From: Kluyvera sp036759925
GTDB lineage: Bacteria > Pseudomonadota > Gammaproteobacteria > Enterobacterales > Enterobacteriaceae
Direction of reading: 5' to 3'
NCBI RefSeq assembly: GCF_036759925.1
Contig: NZ_JAPKIB010000001.1
Span: 558,001-622,000, forward strand
DNA length: 64,000 nucleotides
Both the position numbers and the translations under genes were made by a program. The stretch's first letter is position 1, and every line of letters starts with the position of its first letter. This document shows positions 26,042 through 34,215 of the stretch, in pieces. The notes beneath the pieces were generated by a model, which made no database searches, was not told the origin of the DNA, and saw only the letters and a list, made by a program, of their open reading frames with translations.

Positions 26042-27247
26042 TCAGTGGCTATAAGGACGTTTCAGGTTACAGTCGCGGTTCAGCTCAACGCCGAAGCCCG
26101 GTTTATCAAGAGCGGTTTTATGAATGCGCCCGTTCTGTGGTACCGGTTCGCCGAGCAGAATCGGGTCAAACTGTGGGCGCATGGTTGAACAGTCCGGGCT
26201 GGTCATCAGGAATTCGCTGAACGGTGTATTGGTAAAAGTAATGACGGCATGGTGCGAATAGACCGATGATCCGTGCGGGACCACCAACTGACCGCGCGAT
26301 TTAGCAATGGCGGCAATCTCTACCAGCGTGGTCAAACCGCCGCACCAGCCCACATCAGGCTGCATAATATCGATGCCGGTTTCTGATAAGGTGCGGAAAG
26401 ATTGCAGCGTGCCGTGGTGCTCGCCGCTGGTGACCATCATTCCGGCTGGCGCATTGCGTTTGAGCTCACGATACCCTTCATACTGCTGCGGCGGCAGGCA
26501 CTCCTCGATCCACTTAAGATTATGCGGCGCGCAGGCGTGGGCGAGCTTAGTAGCATAGTTAACGTCCTGGCTCATCCAGCAGTCCAGCATCAGCCAGAAA
26601 TCCGGGCCGCATTTTTCGCGCATCTCAGCGACCATCGCGGCATCTTTGCGGATACCCGCATCGCCATCGTGCGGCCCCCAGTGGGTCGGCATCTTACCGC
26701 CGATAAAGCCCATCTCTTTCGCCAGGTCCGGGCGCGCGCCGGTGGCGTAGAACTGAATTTCATCGCGCACCGCACCGCCCAGCAGTTTATACACCGGCAG
26801 GCCAACCACTTTGCCGAACAGATCCCACAATGCGAGATCGATACAGGAGATGGTGTTCATCACCAGACCGCCGGAGCCGGAATAGTACATGGTGGCGTTG
26901 AGCATCTGGTCATGGATCAGTTTGATATCGCTGACGCACTTGCCTTCAATAAAGCGATTCAGGTGTTTTTCAACGATAAAGCAGCCCATTTCCCCCGCCG
27001 TTGACACCGCAAAACCGGTCTGCCCGTTTTCGGCTTCAACTTCAACAATCAGCGTCCCGAGAACATTGATGCCGAACGACTGGCGAGACTGTTCATACTG
27101 TTTGTACTTGCTCATCGGAGTGGCGATGTGATCGTCAATCCAGTGATTTGCGCCCTGGTCGTGGTAATCACCGCCGCCAGCGCCTTTCTCTGCGGTAGCG
27201 CCGCCAATAAACCAGGCGCGAACGTGTTTAATTTTCGGTAGGGTCAT
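26042..27247 (-). CDS. rhmD: L-rhamnonate dehydratase
   Basis: Enolase-superfamily enzyme (MR subgroup) that dehydrates L-rhamnonate to 2-keto-3-deoxy-L-rhamnonate. The 401 residues match RhmD (YfaW). The N-terminal capping domain opens with LPKIKHVRAWFIGG. Metal-ligand acids are seen in FWLMLDCWMSQD, KWIEECLPPQQ and TSGEHHGT, and the barrel His is in the segment QLVVPHGSS. Start ATG 27247 with AAGGA upstream. It feeds the RhmA aldolase two genes downstream. Confidence 0.94.
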   Translation of the reverse strand: MTLPKIKHVRAWFIGGATAEKGAGGGDYHDQGANHWIDDHIATPMSKYKQYEQSRQSFGINVLGTLIVEVEAENGQTGFAVSTAGEMGCFIVEKHLNRFIEGKCVSDIKLIHDQMLNATMYYSGSGGLVMNTISCIDLALWDLFGKVVGLPVYKLLGGAVRDEIQFYATGARPDLAKEMGFIGGKMPTHWGPHDGDAGIRKDAAMVAEMREKCGPDFWLMLDCWMSQDVNYATKLAHACAPHNLKWIEECLPPQQYEGYRELKRNAPAGMMVTSGEHHGTLQSFRTLSETGIDIMQPDVGWCGGLTTLVEIAAIAKSRGQLVVPHGSSVYSHHAVITFTNTPFSEFLMTSPDCSTMRPQFDPILLGEPVPQNGRIHKTALDKPGFGVELNRDCNLKRPYSH

Positions 27248-27261
27248 GGTGTTTTTCCTTG

Positions 27262-28044
27262 TTATGAGGCTTGTTGTTCAAAGGGGCTCTTCCACCCCAA
27301 CAGACGTGAAATATCTTTCGCGCATGCAATCGCCTTACCGGCGAGGTAATCACGATTGTCTTCGTTGATTTGCAGGCGTGTTCCCACCACTGAAATCGCG
27401 GCGGTCAGCTCGTTATTGGCGTTAAAGACCGGTGCTGCGACGCAGCGAACGTCGGGATAATCCTCGCCGTTATCGAAGCTCCAGCCTCTGGCACGAATGC
27501 GTTTTAGTTCATCGTGAAGCTGCTGGGCATTGATGATGGTGGTCGGCGTGGCCCGCTCCCAGTTCAGTTCGCTGATAATTGCCGACTGAACCCGCTCGGG
27601 CTGCCAGGCCAGCAGGCATTTACCGATACCGGAACGATAAAGCGACAGGCTCTTGCCTTCATGCGAACGCACGCTGATGGTGGCTGGAGATTCAACTTTC
27701 AGGATGTAATAGGCGTTGCCGTGATCGATGATGCCCAGATGGCAGAGCAACCCACACTGATCCATCAGCTGCGTCAGGCGCGGACGCGCCAGTTCGCGCA
27801 GATCCATTTTGCTCAGTGCATGACCCGCCAGTTCAACCAACTTAGTCCACAGGCAGTAGTTATCCTGATTATCCATGCTGAGGAAGCGCTGCTTTCTTAG
27901 TTCTCCCAGCAGCAGATAAGCAGTGCTTTTCGGAATACCCAGTTCGTCAATAATGGTCGCCGCGCTGCAGGGGCCGATACGGGCGATCAAATTGAGAATA
28001 TCAATGGCGCGGGTGAGCGCCGGGACTTTGCTTGATTCCAACAT
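27262..28044 (-). CDS. rhmR: IclR-family regulator of rhamnonate genes
   Basis: IclR-type regulator, 260 residues from the chosen start, equal to E. coli YfaX. The N-terminal winged helix-turn-helix (ALTRAIDILNLIARIG ... TIIDELGIPKSTAYLLLGEL) is followed by the IclR effector domain. The frame is open four codons further to a TTG at 28056, but ATG 28044 has GGAG six bases upstream and gives the family N-terminus (MLESSKVPALTR). It ends 14 bases before rhmD and is probably co-transcribed with the genes it controls. The inducer is presumably L-rhamnonate or a derivative. Confidence 0.9.
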   Translation of the reverse strand: MLESSKVPALTRAIDILNLIARIGPCSAATIIDELGIPKSTAYLLLGELRKQRFLSMDNQDNYCLWTKLVELAGHALSKMDLRELARPRLTQLMDQCGLLCHLGIIDHGNAYYILKVESPATISVRSHEGKSLSLYRSGIGKCLLAWQPERVQSAIISELNWERATPTTIINAQQLHDELKRIRARGWSFDNGEDYPDVRCVAAPVFNANNELTAAISVVGTRLQINEDNRDYLAGKAIACAKDISRLLGWKSPFEQQAS

Positions 28045-28070
28045 ACTGGACTCCAATCCTGAATACTGGA
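28043..28070. repeat. Direct repeat at the rhmR start
   Basis: ATACTGGA occurs at 28043-28050 and again at 28063-28070, 20 bases apart (two helix turns), overlapping the rhmR ATG and ribosome site. It is a candidate autoregulatory operator. Confidence 0.3.
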
Positions 28071-28210
28071 ATCAGTGTTGCGGTTGTCGGGGCGTTAAAT
28101 TGTGAGCGACTTCAAACGATGGCGCTATTCCAGCCGAGTGGAGGTTTGGAGGGAAAAAGATGAGAGATGGCGCACAGATTATTTTAAAGCAAGTACAACA
28201 GGTTGGACTG

Positions 28211-28238
28211 AAAAAGCGCCGGAGGCCGTCTCCGACGC
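28211..28238 (-). terminator. Terminator of yfaY
   Basis: On the minus strand GCGTCGGAG / CTCCGGCGC is followed by five T, ten bases after the yfaY stop. Confidence 0.75.
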
Positions 28239-28247
28239 GTTGATGTG

Positions 28248-29444
28248 TTACAGCACCAGCGAATCCACCACGTTAATCCAACCATGTTCACTGGCAACCG
28301 GGCGACCATTCAACCAGCGGCGCAGCATGTTGAGCGCCATCATCGCGCACACTTCTTGACGCACCGCCAGACTATGTCGCGTATTGCTGAACTTCACCTG
28401 GAGCGCGTGGGTGGCGTCCGGGGTGGCGAGCGCAAAGTTGATGTGCTCGCTTTCAAGGCCGCTTACCGCCAGCGCCAGCCCGGCGAAATGATTCACCCGG
28501 CGCTCGGCGGCCCAGCGGGCGGTCTGCGCTAAGCTCTCATCCTGCGGTGGTACCACCTCGCTGGCGAGCAGCGGCGCCTGGGCGCGGGACAGTTGCAGGG
28601 CAATCAACCCGCTGGTGAACTGCTCGCTTAAGGTCAGGCTGAGCTGTTTCTCTTTCAGCACCCGCGCCAGCTGCGCAGGCAGCCCTTCGGTGCCTTCAAA
28701 AATCAGACTTTCACCCGCCACTTTCTGCACTTCCGGCCACAGCGCCAGCATCGCCTCGCGATGTTCGGCAGGCCCGGTCAGCTTCAGTTCGATAATCGGC
28801 ATTGAGGAGCGATAGCCCATGCTGACGCCCGGCGGTAGCTCAAGGTGCTGCAGGCTCTGAGCGAGATCGCTTTCTGAGCGGCCAAAGGTGGTCAGACGCA
28901 GACACAGCGGCGGTTCGCCAACCGGATAACGCTGGCGAATGCGCGGCAGGATCTCTTTTTCGACCATCACCTTAAATTCGGACGGCACGCCCGGGGTGAA
29001 GAACATCAGGCAGCGGTTGAGCTTAACGGCAAAGCCGCAGGCGGTGCCGACCGGGTTATCGATAAGCTCGGCGCTGGCCGGGATTTCGGCCTGTTTGCGG
29101 TTGCTCGGCGCCATGACGCGGCCGCGCTCGCTGAAAAAGCGCTCCATAAACGCCAGCCACTCTTCGTGCAGAATCAACGATTCGCCTTTGGCCGTTGCCG
29201 CGGCAAGCGCGCTGAGGTCATCACTGGTCGGCCCCAGGCCGCCGTTCACAATCAGAATATCCGCCTGGGTACTGCGCTCGCGCAGAATCGCCACCAGGTC
29301 TTCCAGGTTATCGCCCACGGTGTTGCGTCGCGTCAGCGGGATTCCCTGCTGAAAGCAAAAGTCGGCAAGCCAGGCAGCGTTTGTATCGACGATCTGCCCC
29401 GATAAGACTTCGTCACCGGTGGACAGCATCTCAACCGTTATCAT
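28248..29444 (-). CDS. yfaY: YfaY, CinA-like protein
   Basis: CinA-family protein of 398 residues. The N-terminal MoCF/COG1058 domain is clear (STGDEVLSGQIVDTNAAWLAD; NGGLGPTSDDLSA; FFTPGVPSEFKVMV). The C-terminal half aligns with the CinA deamidase region, but the catalytic pattern is degraded (SEQFTSGLIALQLS instead of the active form), as reported for E. coli YfaY. It is thus probably inactive as an NMN amidohydrolase. Start ATG 29444 has GGAG six bases upstream; the TTG at 29456 in frame is less likely. Function unknown. Confidence 0.88.
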   Translation of the reverse strand: MITVEMLSTGDEVLSGQIVDTNAAWLADFCFQQGIPLTRRNTVGDNLEDLVAILRERSTQADILIVNGGLGPTSDDLSALAAATAKGESLILHEEWLAFMERFFSERGRVMAPSNRKQAEIPASAELIDNPVGTACGFAVKLNRCLMFFTPGVPSEFKVMVEKEILPRIRQRYPVGEPPLCLRLTTFGRSESDLAQSLQHLELPPGVSMGYRSSMPIIELKLTGPAEHREAMLALWPEVQKVAGESLIFEGTEGLPAQLARVLKEKQLSLTLSEQFTSGLIALQLSRAQAPLLASEVVPPQDESLAQTARWAAERRVNHFAGLALAVSGLESEHINFALATPDATHALQVKFSNTRHSLAVRQEVCAMMALNMLRRWLNGRPVASEHGWINVVDSLVL

Positions 29445-29503
29445 CACTTTCTCCAATAAAAAGAGGACGAGTCACTATAACGCAAGCGGAGGATTTAAGA
29501 AGA

Positions 29504-29533
29504 GAAAAACTGGCGCAGCGGTGCCGCCGCGCC
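29504..29533 (-). terminator. Terminator of yfaZ
   Basis: Arms GGCGCGGCG / CGCTGCGCC on the minus strand (one mismatch) are followed by AGTTTTTC, just after the yfaZ stop. Confidence 0.6.
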
Positions 29534-29541
29534 GGGGGGGA

Positions 29542-30084
29542 TTAGAATGCTGCGCTCACGCCAACGTACGGGCCATCGGCCACGGCGTTGTCACGATGAC
29601 CGTCTTTACCCGCGAGGTTCAGGTAACGATACCCCGCTTCGATGCTGATTGGACGCATGATGGTGTAACGCGCGCCCGCGTTCGCTTCGGTGTAGCTGTC
29701 GATGCCGCTGGAGAGGGAATCTGGAGAGTAGTAGTACTCGCCAAACAGACGCAGGCTGTCGCCAATTTTCCACTGCAGGCCGCCGCCGACCGCTGCGGCG
29801 TAGCCGGAATCGCTGTCGTTCGGATCGGTGTAAACCCCTTTACCGCCCACGGTTGCCATGAATGGACCGAGAGGGATATTCAGACCCAGACCCAGACCTG
29901 CAACGTCACCGTCGTCGTCGCTGTGCGTCCAGTTACCCGTTAACGCCAGGCCGGATGTCTCAGTGCCGAGACCAAAGCCCAGGTTAGTGTAATCTTTACC
30001 GGCCTGGCCGCTAAAGCTGACTGCACTCGCTGACGCGGAGACAAACATCAGCCCCGCCAGACCCAATAACACGCTCTTTTTCAT
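29542..30084 (-). CDS. yfaZ: YfaZ outer-membrane beta-barrel protein
   Basis: Predicted outer-membrane protein of 180 residues, the E. coli YfaZ length. The signal peptide is MKKSVLLGLAGLMFVSASASA. The mature part is a series of alternating amphipathic strands (NLGFGLGTETSGLALTGNW; LRLFGEYYYSP) ending in the terminal Phe typical of outer-membrane barrels (GVSAAF). The start is ATG 30084 with AGGA five bases upstream; ATG 30090 is an alternative. Function unknown. In E. coli K-12 nudI and the arn operon separate it from menE; here menE follows directly. Confidence 0.87.
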   Translation of the reverse strand: MKKSVLLGLAGLMFVSASASAVSFSGQAGKDYTNLGFGLGTETSGLALTGNWTHSDDDGDVAGLGLGLNIPLGPFMATVGGKGVYTDPNDSDSGYAAAVGGGLQWKIGDSLRLFGEYYYSPDSLSSGIDSYTEANAGARYTIMRPISIEAGYRYLNLAGKDGHRDNAVADGPYVGVSAAF

Positions 30085-30261
30085 CTTCATCCTTTCACGC
30101 AAACGCAAAAAATAAACGCCCATAACCCGCTGAATTGTACTGCGATGCGCAGCGGATTCAATGTGCGAAACAGGCAATAATCAGCGGGATTGTAACGAAT
30201 TACGTCTCATACATCAGCATGAAAAATAACTAACACACATGCAATCACGCAAATCTATTGC

Positions 30262-31623
30262 TTACGATTTTGCCTGCGCATTTATCCACTGCGTGAGCTG
30301 ATGGCGAGAGACCTTAATTCCCGTTCCCTTCATCGCCTCGGGTAGCATCAACCAGCGGCACGGCTGCTGGAATCCCGCCAGCTTATCTTTTGCCCACAGT
30401 GCCAGCTCGGTAATATCCAGCGACGGCTCAGCATCCAGCACTGCCACCGGGCGCTGACCAAATTCGATATCGTCAATGGGAACAATAAAGACCTGATTCA
30501 CCGCAGGATGCTGTACCAGCACTCGCTCTACCTCTTCCGGCTGAATGCCTTCACCGCCGCTGAAAAACAGGTTATCCAGACGACCAATGACGTGCAGCTT
30601 GCCGTCGTGGATTTCACCGCGATCGCGAGTGGCAAACCAGCCTTCAGCGTTGACCAGCGGCATCAGTTCACCGTTGCGCCAGTAACCTGAGGCCATGCTG
30701 CTGGCCCGCAGCCAGATTTCGCCATCGACCAGACGCAGTTCACGCCCCGGCAGCGGTACGCCAACATCCTCGCCGCCGTTGGCTTCGCGCGCGCAGACGG
30801 TGGAAGCAAACTCGGTCAGGCCGTAGCCGCAGAAGGTTTGAATCCCCCGCGCTGCCGCCTGTTCGGTCAGCACCGCTGGAATCGCCGCACCGCCCAGTAG
30901 CACCGTTTTCAGGGTAAGCGGCTGTTCATCATTAAGCAGACGCCAGAGTTGCGTCGGCACCAGCGAGGCGTGGGAGCAGCCGTGCAGCGCCTGCGCGAGC
31001 AGACGTTCACTGACCGCCATCTGTGCGCCCATTAGCAACCAGCGCCAGAAAATCCCCTGGCCGGAGACGTGGAATAGCGGCAGCGACAGCAGCCAGCAAT
31101 CGTCTTGAGCAAACGGCATCAGGCTCAGCACGCCGTGCGCGCTCGCGAGATGCGCCGCGCAGGTATGCACCGCCGCTTTCGGCAGGCCGGTTGAGCCCGA
31201 GGTGAGCGTCATCGACGCCAGGCGTTCAGCACGCCAGTCGCACGACGATGACAGCGATGCGGAACGCAGCTGCAACGGCGCGAGGCCATAGTGCTCATCG
31301 GCTTCCAGATTTAAAAAGTGGCGCAGGCTGAGTCCCGGCAACAGTTGGCTGACCAGCGTCGTCGGCAGCCGTGGGTTCAGCGGCAGAATGCGCGCGCCGC
31401 ACTGCAACAGCGCCAGCCAGGCCAGCACCGCCTCCGGGCGATTACGCGCGCAGAGCGCCACGCCGTCTTCAGGCTTCACGCCCTGCGCCTGAAACCCGGC
31501 GGCCAGCGCGTCGATACGTTCGCACAGCGCCGTCCAGCTCAGGGGTTCATCATCGAACCGCAGCGCAACCGCGTCACCGCGCACGTCACGCCAGTGCCGC
31601 CACGGCCAGGTTGCAAAGGTCAC
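30262..31623 (-). CDS. menE: o-Succinylbenzoate-CoA ligase
   Basis: Acyl-CoA synthetase of the menaquinone pathway, activating o-succinylbenzoate with ATP and CoA. The 453 residues match the family (E. coli 451). The phosphate loop is SMTLTSGSTGLPKAAVHT. Further ANL motifs are FCGYGLTEFAS and ATRDRGEIHDGKLHVIGRLDN. The gene starts at GTG 31623, overlapping the menC stop by four bases (GTGA), so it is translationally coupled. It is the last gene of the leftward menF-D-H-B-C-E operon. Confidence 0.95.
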   Translation of the reverse strand: MTFATWPWRHWRDVRGDAVALRFDDEPLSWTALCERIDALAAGFQAQGVKPEDGVALCARNRPEAVLAWLALLQCGARILPLNPRLPTTLVSQLLPGLSLRHFLNLEADEHYGLAPLQLRSASLSSSCDWRAERLASMTLTSGSTGLPKAAVHTCAAHLASAHGVLSLMPFAQDDCWLLSLPLFHVSGQGIFWRWLLMGAQMAVSERLLAQALHGCSHASLVPTQLWRLLNDEQPLTLKTVLLGGAAIPAVLTEQAAARGIQTFCGYGLTEFASTVCAREANGGEDVGVPLPGRELRLVDGEIWLRASSMASGYWRNGELMPLVNAEGWFATRDRGEIHDGKLHVIGRLDNLFFSGGEGIQPEEVERVLVQHPAVNQVFIVPIDDIEFGQRPVAVLDAEPSLDITELALWAKDKLAGFQQPCRWLMLPEAMKGTGIKVSRHQLTQWINAQAKS

Positions 31624-32585
31624 AGCAGCGGCTCCATATCCTCAATCGCGCCGCACGGCAGCGAGCTTCCAGGCCAGCAGCGAACCAGCTGAGTTTGCAT
31701 CAGATTCAGGGTATCAAGGCCGGGGATGGTTTGCGGCGTTAGCCACGCAGCGATGCGCGCCAGCTGGGTTAAGCCGAGGCTTGATTCCAGCGAGGAGCTG
31801 ATCACCGCCGTCAGGCCGAGCGCGTGTGCCGCCGCGACCTGGGCTTTGACGCGTTCCAGGCTGCCGGTCAGCGTCGGTTTGATCACCACGGCGTTGAGGC
31901 CGGGCTCGGCTTCAACGCGGAAATCCGCCTCGCGCAGACTTTCGTCCCAGGCAATGGCGATGCCGGTTTCACGCGCAAAAGCGCGCGAGTCATCGCGGGT
32001 TTTGCACGGTTCTTCAAGGAAAGCGATACGCGAACGGTAATCCGGGTTGACGTATTTGGCGAACTGCTGGGCTTTCAGCGGCGTCCAGGCGCGGTTGGCA
32101 TCAAGGCGCAGGGTCAGCTCTGGAATGGCTTCCAACAGCAGGTTCACCACCATGCCGTCGCGGACCGCTTCGTACAGGCCGACCTTCACTTTCGCCACCT
32201 TCTCGCCGGACATGTCGGCAAGCTTGATAACCAGATCGTCCGGGTCACCGGTGCACAGCGGCGCGGCGCGATAATCCGCCGCCTCAGGCAGCGCATCGTT
32301 CAGCTCCGCCAGCGCGCAGCTGATGCCGAAGGCTACCGAGGGAACCTCTGGCAACGCGCAATCGTCACCCTGCCGCCAGGCGTTAACCCAGCTCAGCAGC
32401 GCCGACTGCGCGTCGTCCAGCGACTCCTGGCTAAAGCCCGGCAGTGGGGAGATTTCTCCCCACCCGTCCCGTTCGCCGTCACGCAGGTAGACGAATAACC
32501 CATCACGGGTTTTCAGCCGCCGCTCGCGCAGAACCACACCTGCGTCCATCGGTATCTGCCAGCGGTAAACCTGCGCACTACGCAT
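31620..32585 (-). CDS. menC: o-Succinylbenzoate synthase
   Basis: Enolase-superfamily enzyme that dehydrates SHCHC to o-succinylbenzoate. The 321 residues match E. coli (320). The barrel Lys is in KVAKVKVGLYEA, and the metal ligands are in LRLDANRAW, FLEEPCKT and AIAWDESL; the second Lys is in AVVIKPTLTG. The ATG shares a base with the menB stop (TAATG). Confidence 0.95.
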   Translation of the reverse strand: MRSAQVYRWQIPMDAGVVLRERRLKTRDGLFVYLRDGERDGWGEISPLPGFSQESLDDAQSALLSWVNAWRQGDDCALPEVPSVAFGISCALAELNDALPEAADYRAAPLCTGDPDDLVIKLADMSGEKVAKVKVGLYEAVRDGMVVNLLLEAIPELTLRLDANRAWTPLKAQQFAKYVNPDYRSRIAFLEEPCKTRDDSRAFARETGIAIAWDESLREADFRVEAEPGLNAVVIKPTLTGSLERVKAQVAAAHALGLTAVISSSLESSLGLTQLARIAAWLTPQTIPGLDTLNLMQTQLVRCWPGSSLPCGAIEDMEPLL

Positions 32586-33442
32586 TACGGATTCCGTTTG
32601 AATTTGCTGAAGTCAGGCTGACGTTTCTGGTTGAAAGCGTTACGGCCTTCCTGACCTTCTTCGGTCATGTAGAACAGCATAGTGGCGTTACCCGCCAGCT
32701 CCTGCAGACCTGCCTGACCGTCACAGTCAGCGTTCAGCGCAGCTTTCAGGCAGCGCAGCGCCATCGGGCTGTTTTGCAGCATTTCGCGGCACCAGCGAAC
32801 GGTCTCTTTTTCGAGATCGGCCAGCGGTACCACGGTGTTCACCAGGCCCATATCCAGCGCCGCTTTCGCGTCGTACTGGCGGCACAGGAACCAGATTTCA
32901 CGCGCTTTCTTCTGACCGACGATGCGCGCCATGTAGGATGCGCCCCAGCCGCCGTCGAAGGAACCCACTTTCGGGCCGGTCTGGCCGAAGATGGCGTTAT
33001 CCGCCGCAATGGTCAGGTCACACATCATGTGCAGCACGTGGCCGCCGCCGATGGAGAAGCCTGCGACCATCGCCACGACCGGTTTCGGGCAGGTACGAAT
33101 CTGACGCTGGAAGTCCAGCACGTTCAGGTGGTGAACGCCGCTGTCGTCCTGGTATCCGCCGTAGTCGCCGCGCACTTTCTGGTCGCCGCCAGCGCAGAAG
33201 GCTTTGTCGCCCGCACCGGTCAGGATGATCACGCCGACGTTGTCGTCATAGCGGGCATCCGCCAGCGCCTGAATCATCTCTTTGACCGTCAGCGGACGAA
33301 ACGCGTTGCGAACCTGCGGGCGGTTAATGGTGATTTTGGCGATGCCGTCAGCGGATTTTTCGTAGCGAATGTCGGTAAAACCTTCGGAACAATCGTGCCA
33401 CTCAGCGGGGGCGTACAGCATAGCTTCATCAGGATAGATCAT
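32585..33442 (-). CDS. menB: 1,4-Dihydroxy-2-naphthoyl-CoA synthase
   Basis: Crotonase-fold enzyme that closes the naphthoquinone ring from o-succinylbenzoyl-CoA. The 285 residues equal E. coli. The oxyanion-hole motif CAGGDQKVRG and the segment AGFSIGGGHVLHMMCDLTIAA are characteristic, with GQTGPKVGSFDGG at the bicarbonate/active site. It lies between menH and menC in the operon with almost no spacing. Confidence 0.96.
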   Translation of the reverse strand: MIYPDEAMLYAPAEWHDCSEGFTDIRYEKSADGIAKITINRPQVRNAFRPLTVKEMIQALADARYDDNVGVIILTGAGDKAFCAGGDQKVRGDYGGYQDDSGVHHLNVLDFQRQIRTCPKPVVAMVAGFSIGGGHVLHMMCDLTIAADNAIFGQTGPKVGSFDGGWGASYMARIVGQKKAREIWFLCRQYDAKAALDMGLVNTVVPLADLEKETVRWCREMLQNSPMALRCLKAALNADCDGQAGLQELAGNATMLFYMTEEGQEGRNAFNQKRQPDFSKFKRNP

Positions 33443-33450
33443 AGCGAGTC

Positions 33451-34215
33451 CTATAAGTTAACAGGCAGAATCTGAGCCAGGCACGCGGCCACGCCCGCGG
33501 GATTTTCCCGGTGCGCGTTGTGCCCGGCATCATGAATAAGGTGGCAAGGTCGCGAGAGTTCCTCGGCAATAGCCCGAAACTTGCGGTCGCGCTCGCCACA
33601 GAGATACCAGAATGGATATGAAAGCGTGTGCAGCGCAGGACGGAGGTCTTCCTGCACGGCTAAAGAAGTGACCAGCAGCATTGCCGCCAGCGCATTGCCG
33701 TCGTTTTGCTGACGCAGCGCCACCAGCGAATCGCGCTGTGCGTCGGTAAGGCTGGCAAAAACCGGCTGTTGGTACCAGGCGCTGAAAACGTCCGCTAGCG
33801 GAAGCTCACGAAAACGCTGCGCCCAGGCTTCGTCGTTGCGCCAGCGCGATTCCCGCTCCGCGTCGTTCGTCAGGCCAGGGTGACCACCTTCGACAATCAG
33901 CCCTGCGAGGCCTTCCGGCCGCGAGCAGGCGTAGTGCATGGCAATCCGTCCGCCCAGCGAGTACCCCACCAGCCAGTAATTTAGTATGTTGTAACTAAGC
34001 AGCGTTTCCCGCAGCAGCGCGTCCATTTGCGCAAAATCATTAATCCGTAAGGCGGCAGAACCACCGTGACCAGGGAGATCGACATACAGCCGATTGGCCC
34101 GCACAAAGCGTTGCCCTACCGGCTGCCACTCGCGGTGGTCGCCGGAAAAGCCGTGCAGGAAAACCAGCCACGGCTGCGTTGGATCGCCCTGCTCGGCCAC
34201 GGCGTGCAGAATCAT
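33451..34215 (-). CDS. menH: SHCHC synthase (alpha/beta hydrolase)
   Basis: Alpha/beta-hydrolase that eliminates pyruvate from SEPHCHC to give SHCHC. The 254 residues are near E. coli (252). The nucleophile elbow is VGYSLGGR, the acid Asp lies in LCGERDRKF and the His in IHDAGHNAHRENP. The ATG overlaps the menD stop by four bases (ATGA). Confidence 0.94.
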   Translation of the reverse strand: MILHAVAEQGDPTQPWLVFLHGFSGDHREWQPVGQRFVRANRLYVDLPGHGGSAALRINDFAQMDALLRETLLSYNILNYWLVGYSLGGRIAMHYACSRPEGLAGLIVEGGHPGLTNDAERESRWRNDEAWAQRFRELPLADVFSAWYQQPVFASLTDAQRDSLVALRQQNDGNALAAMLLVTSLAVQEDLRPALHTLSYPFWYLCGERDRKFRAIAEELSRPCHLIHDAGHNAHRENPAGVAACLAQILPVNL

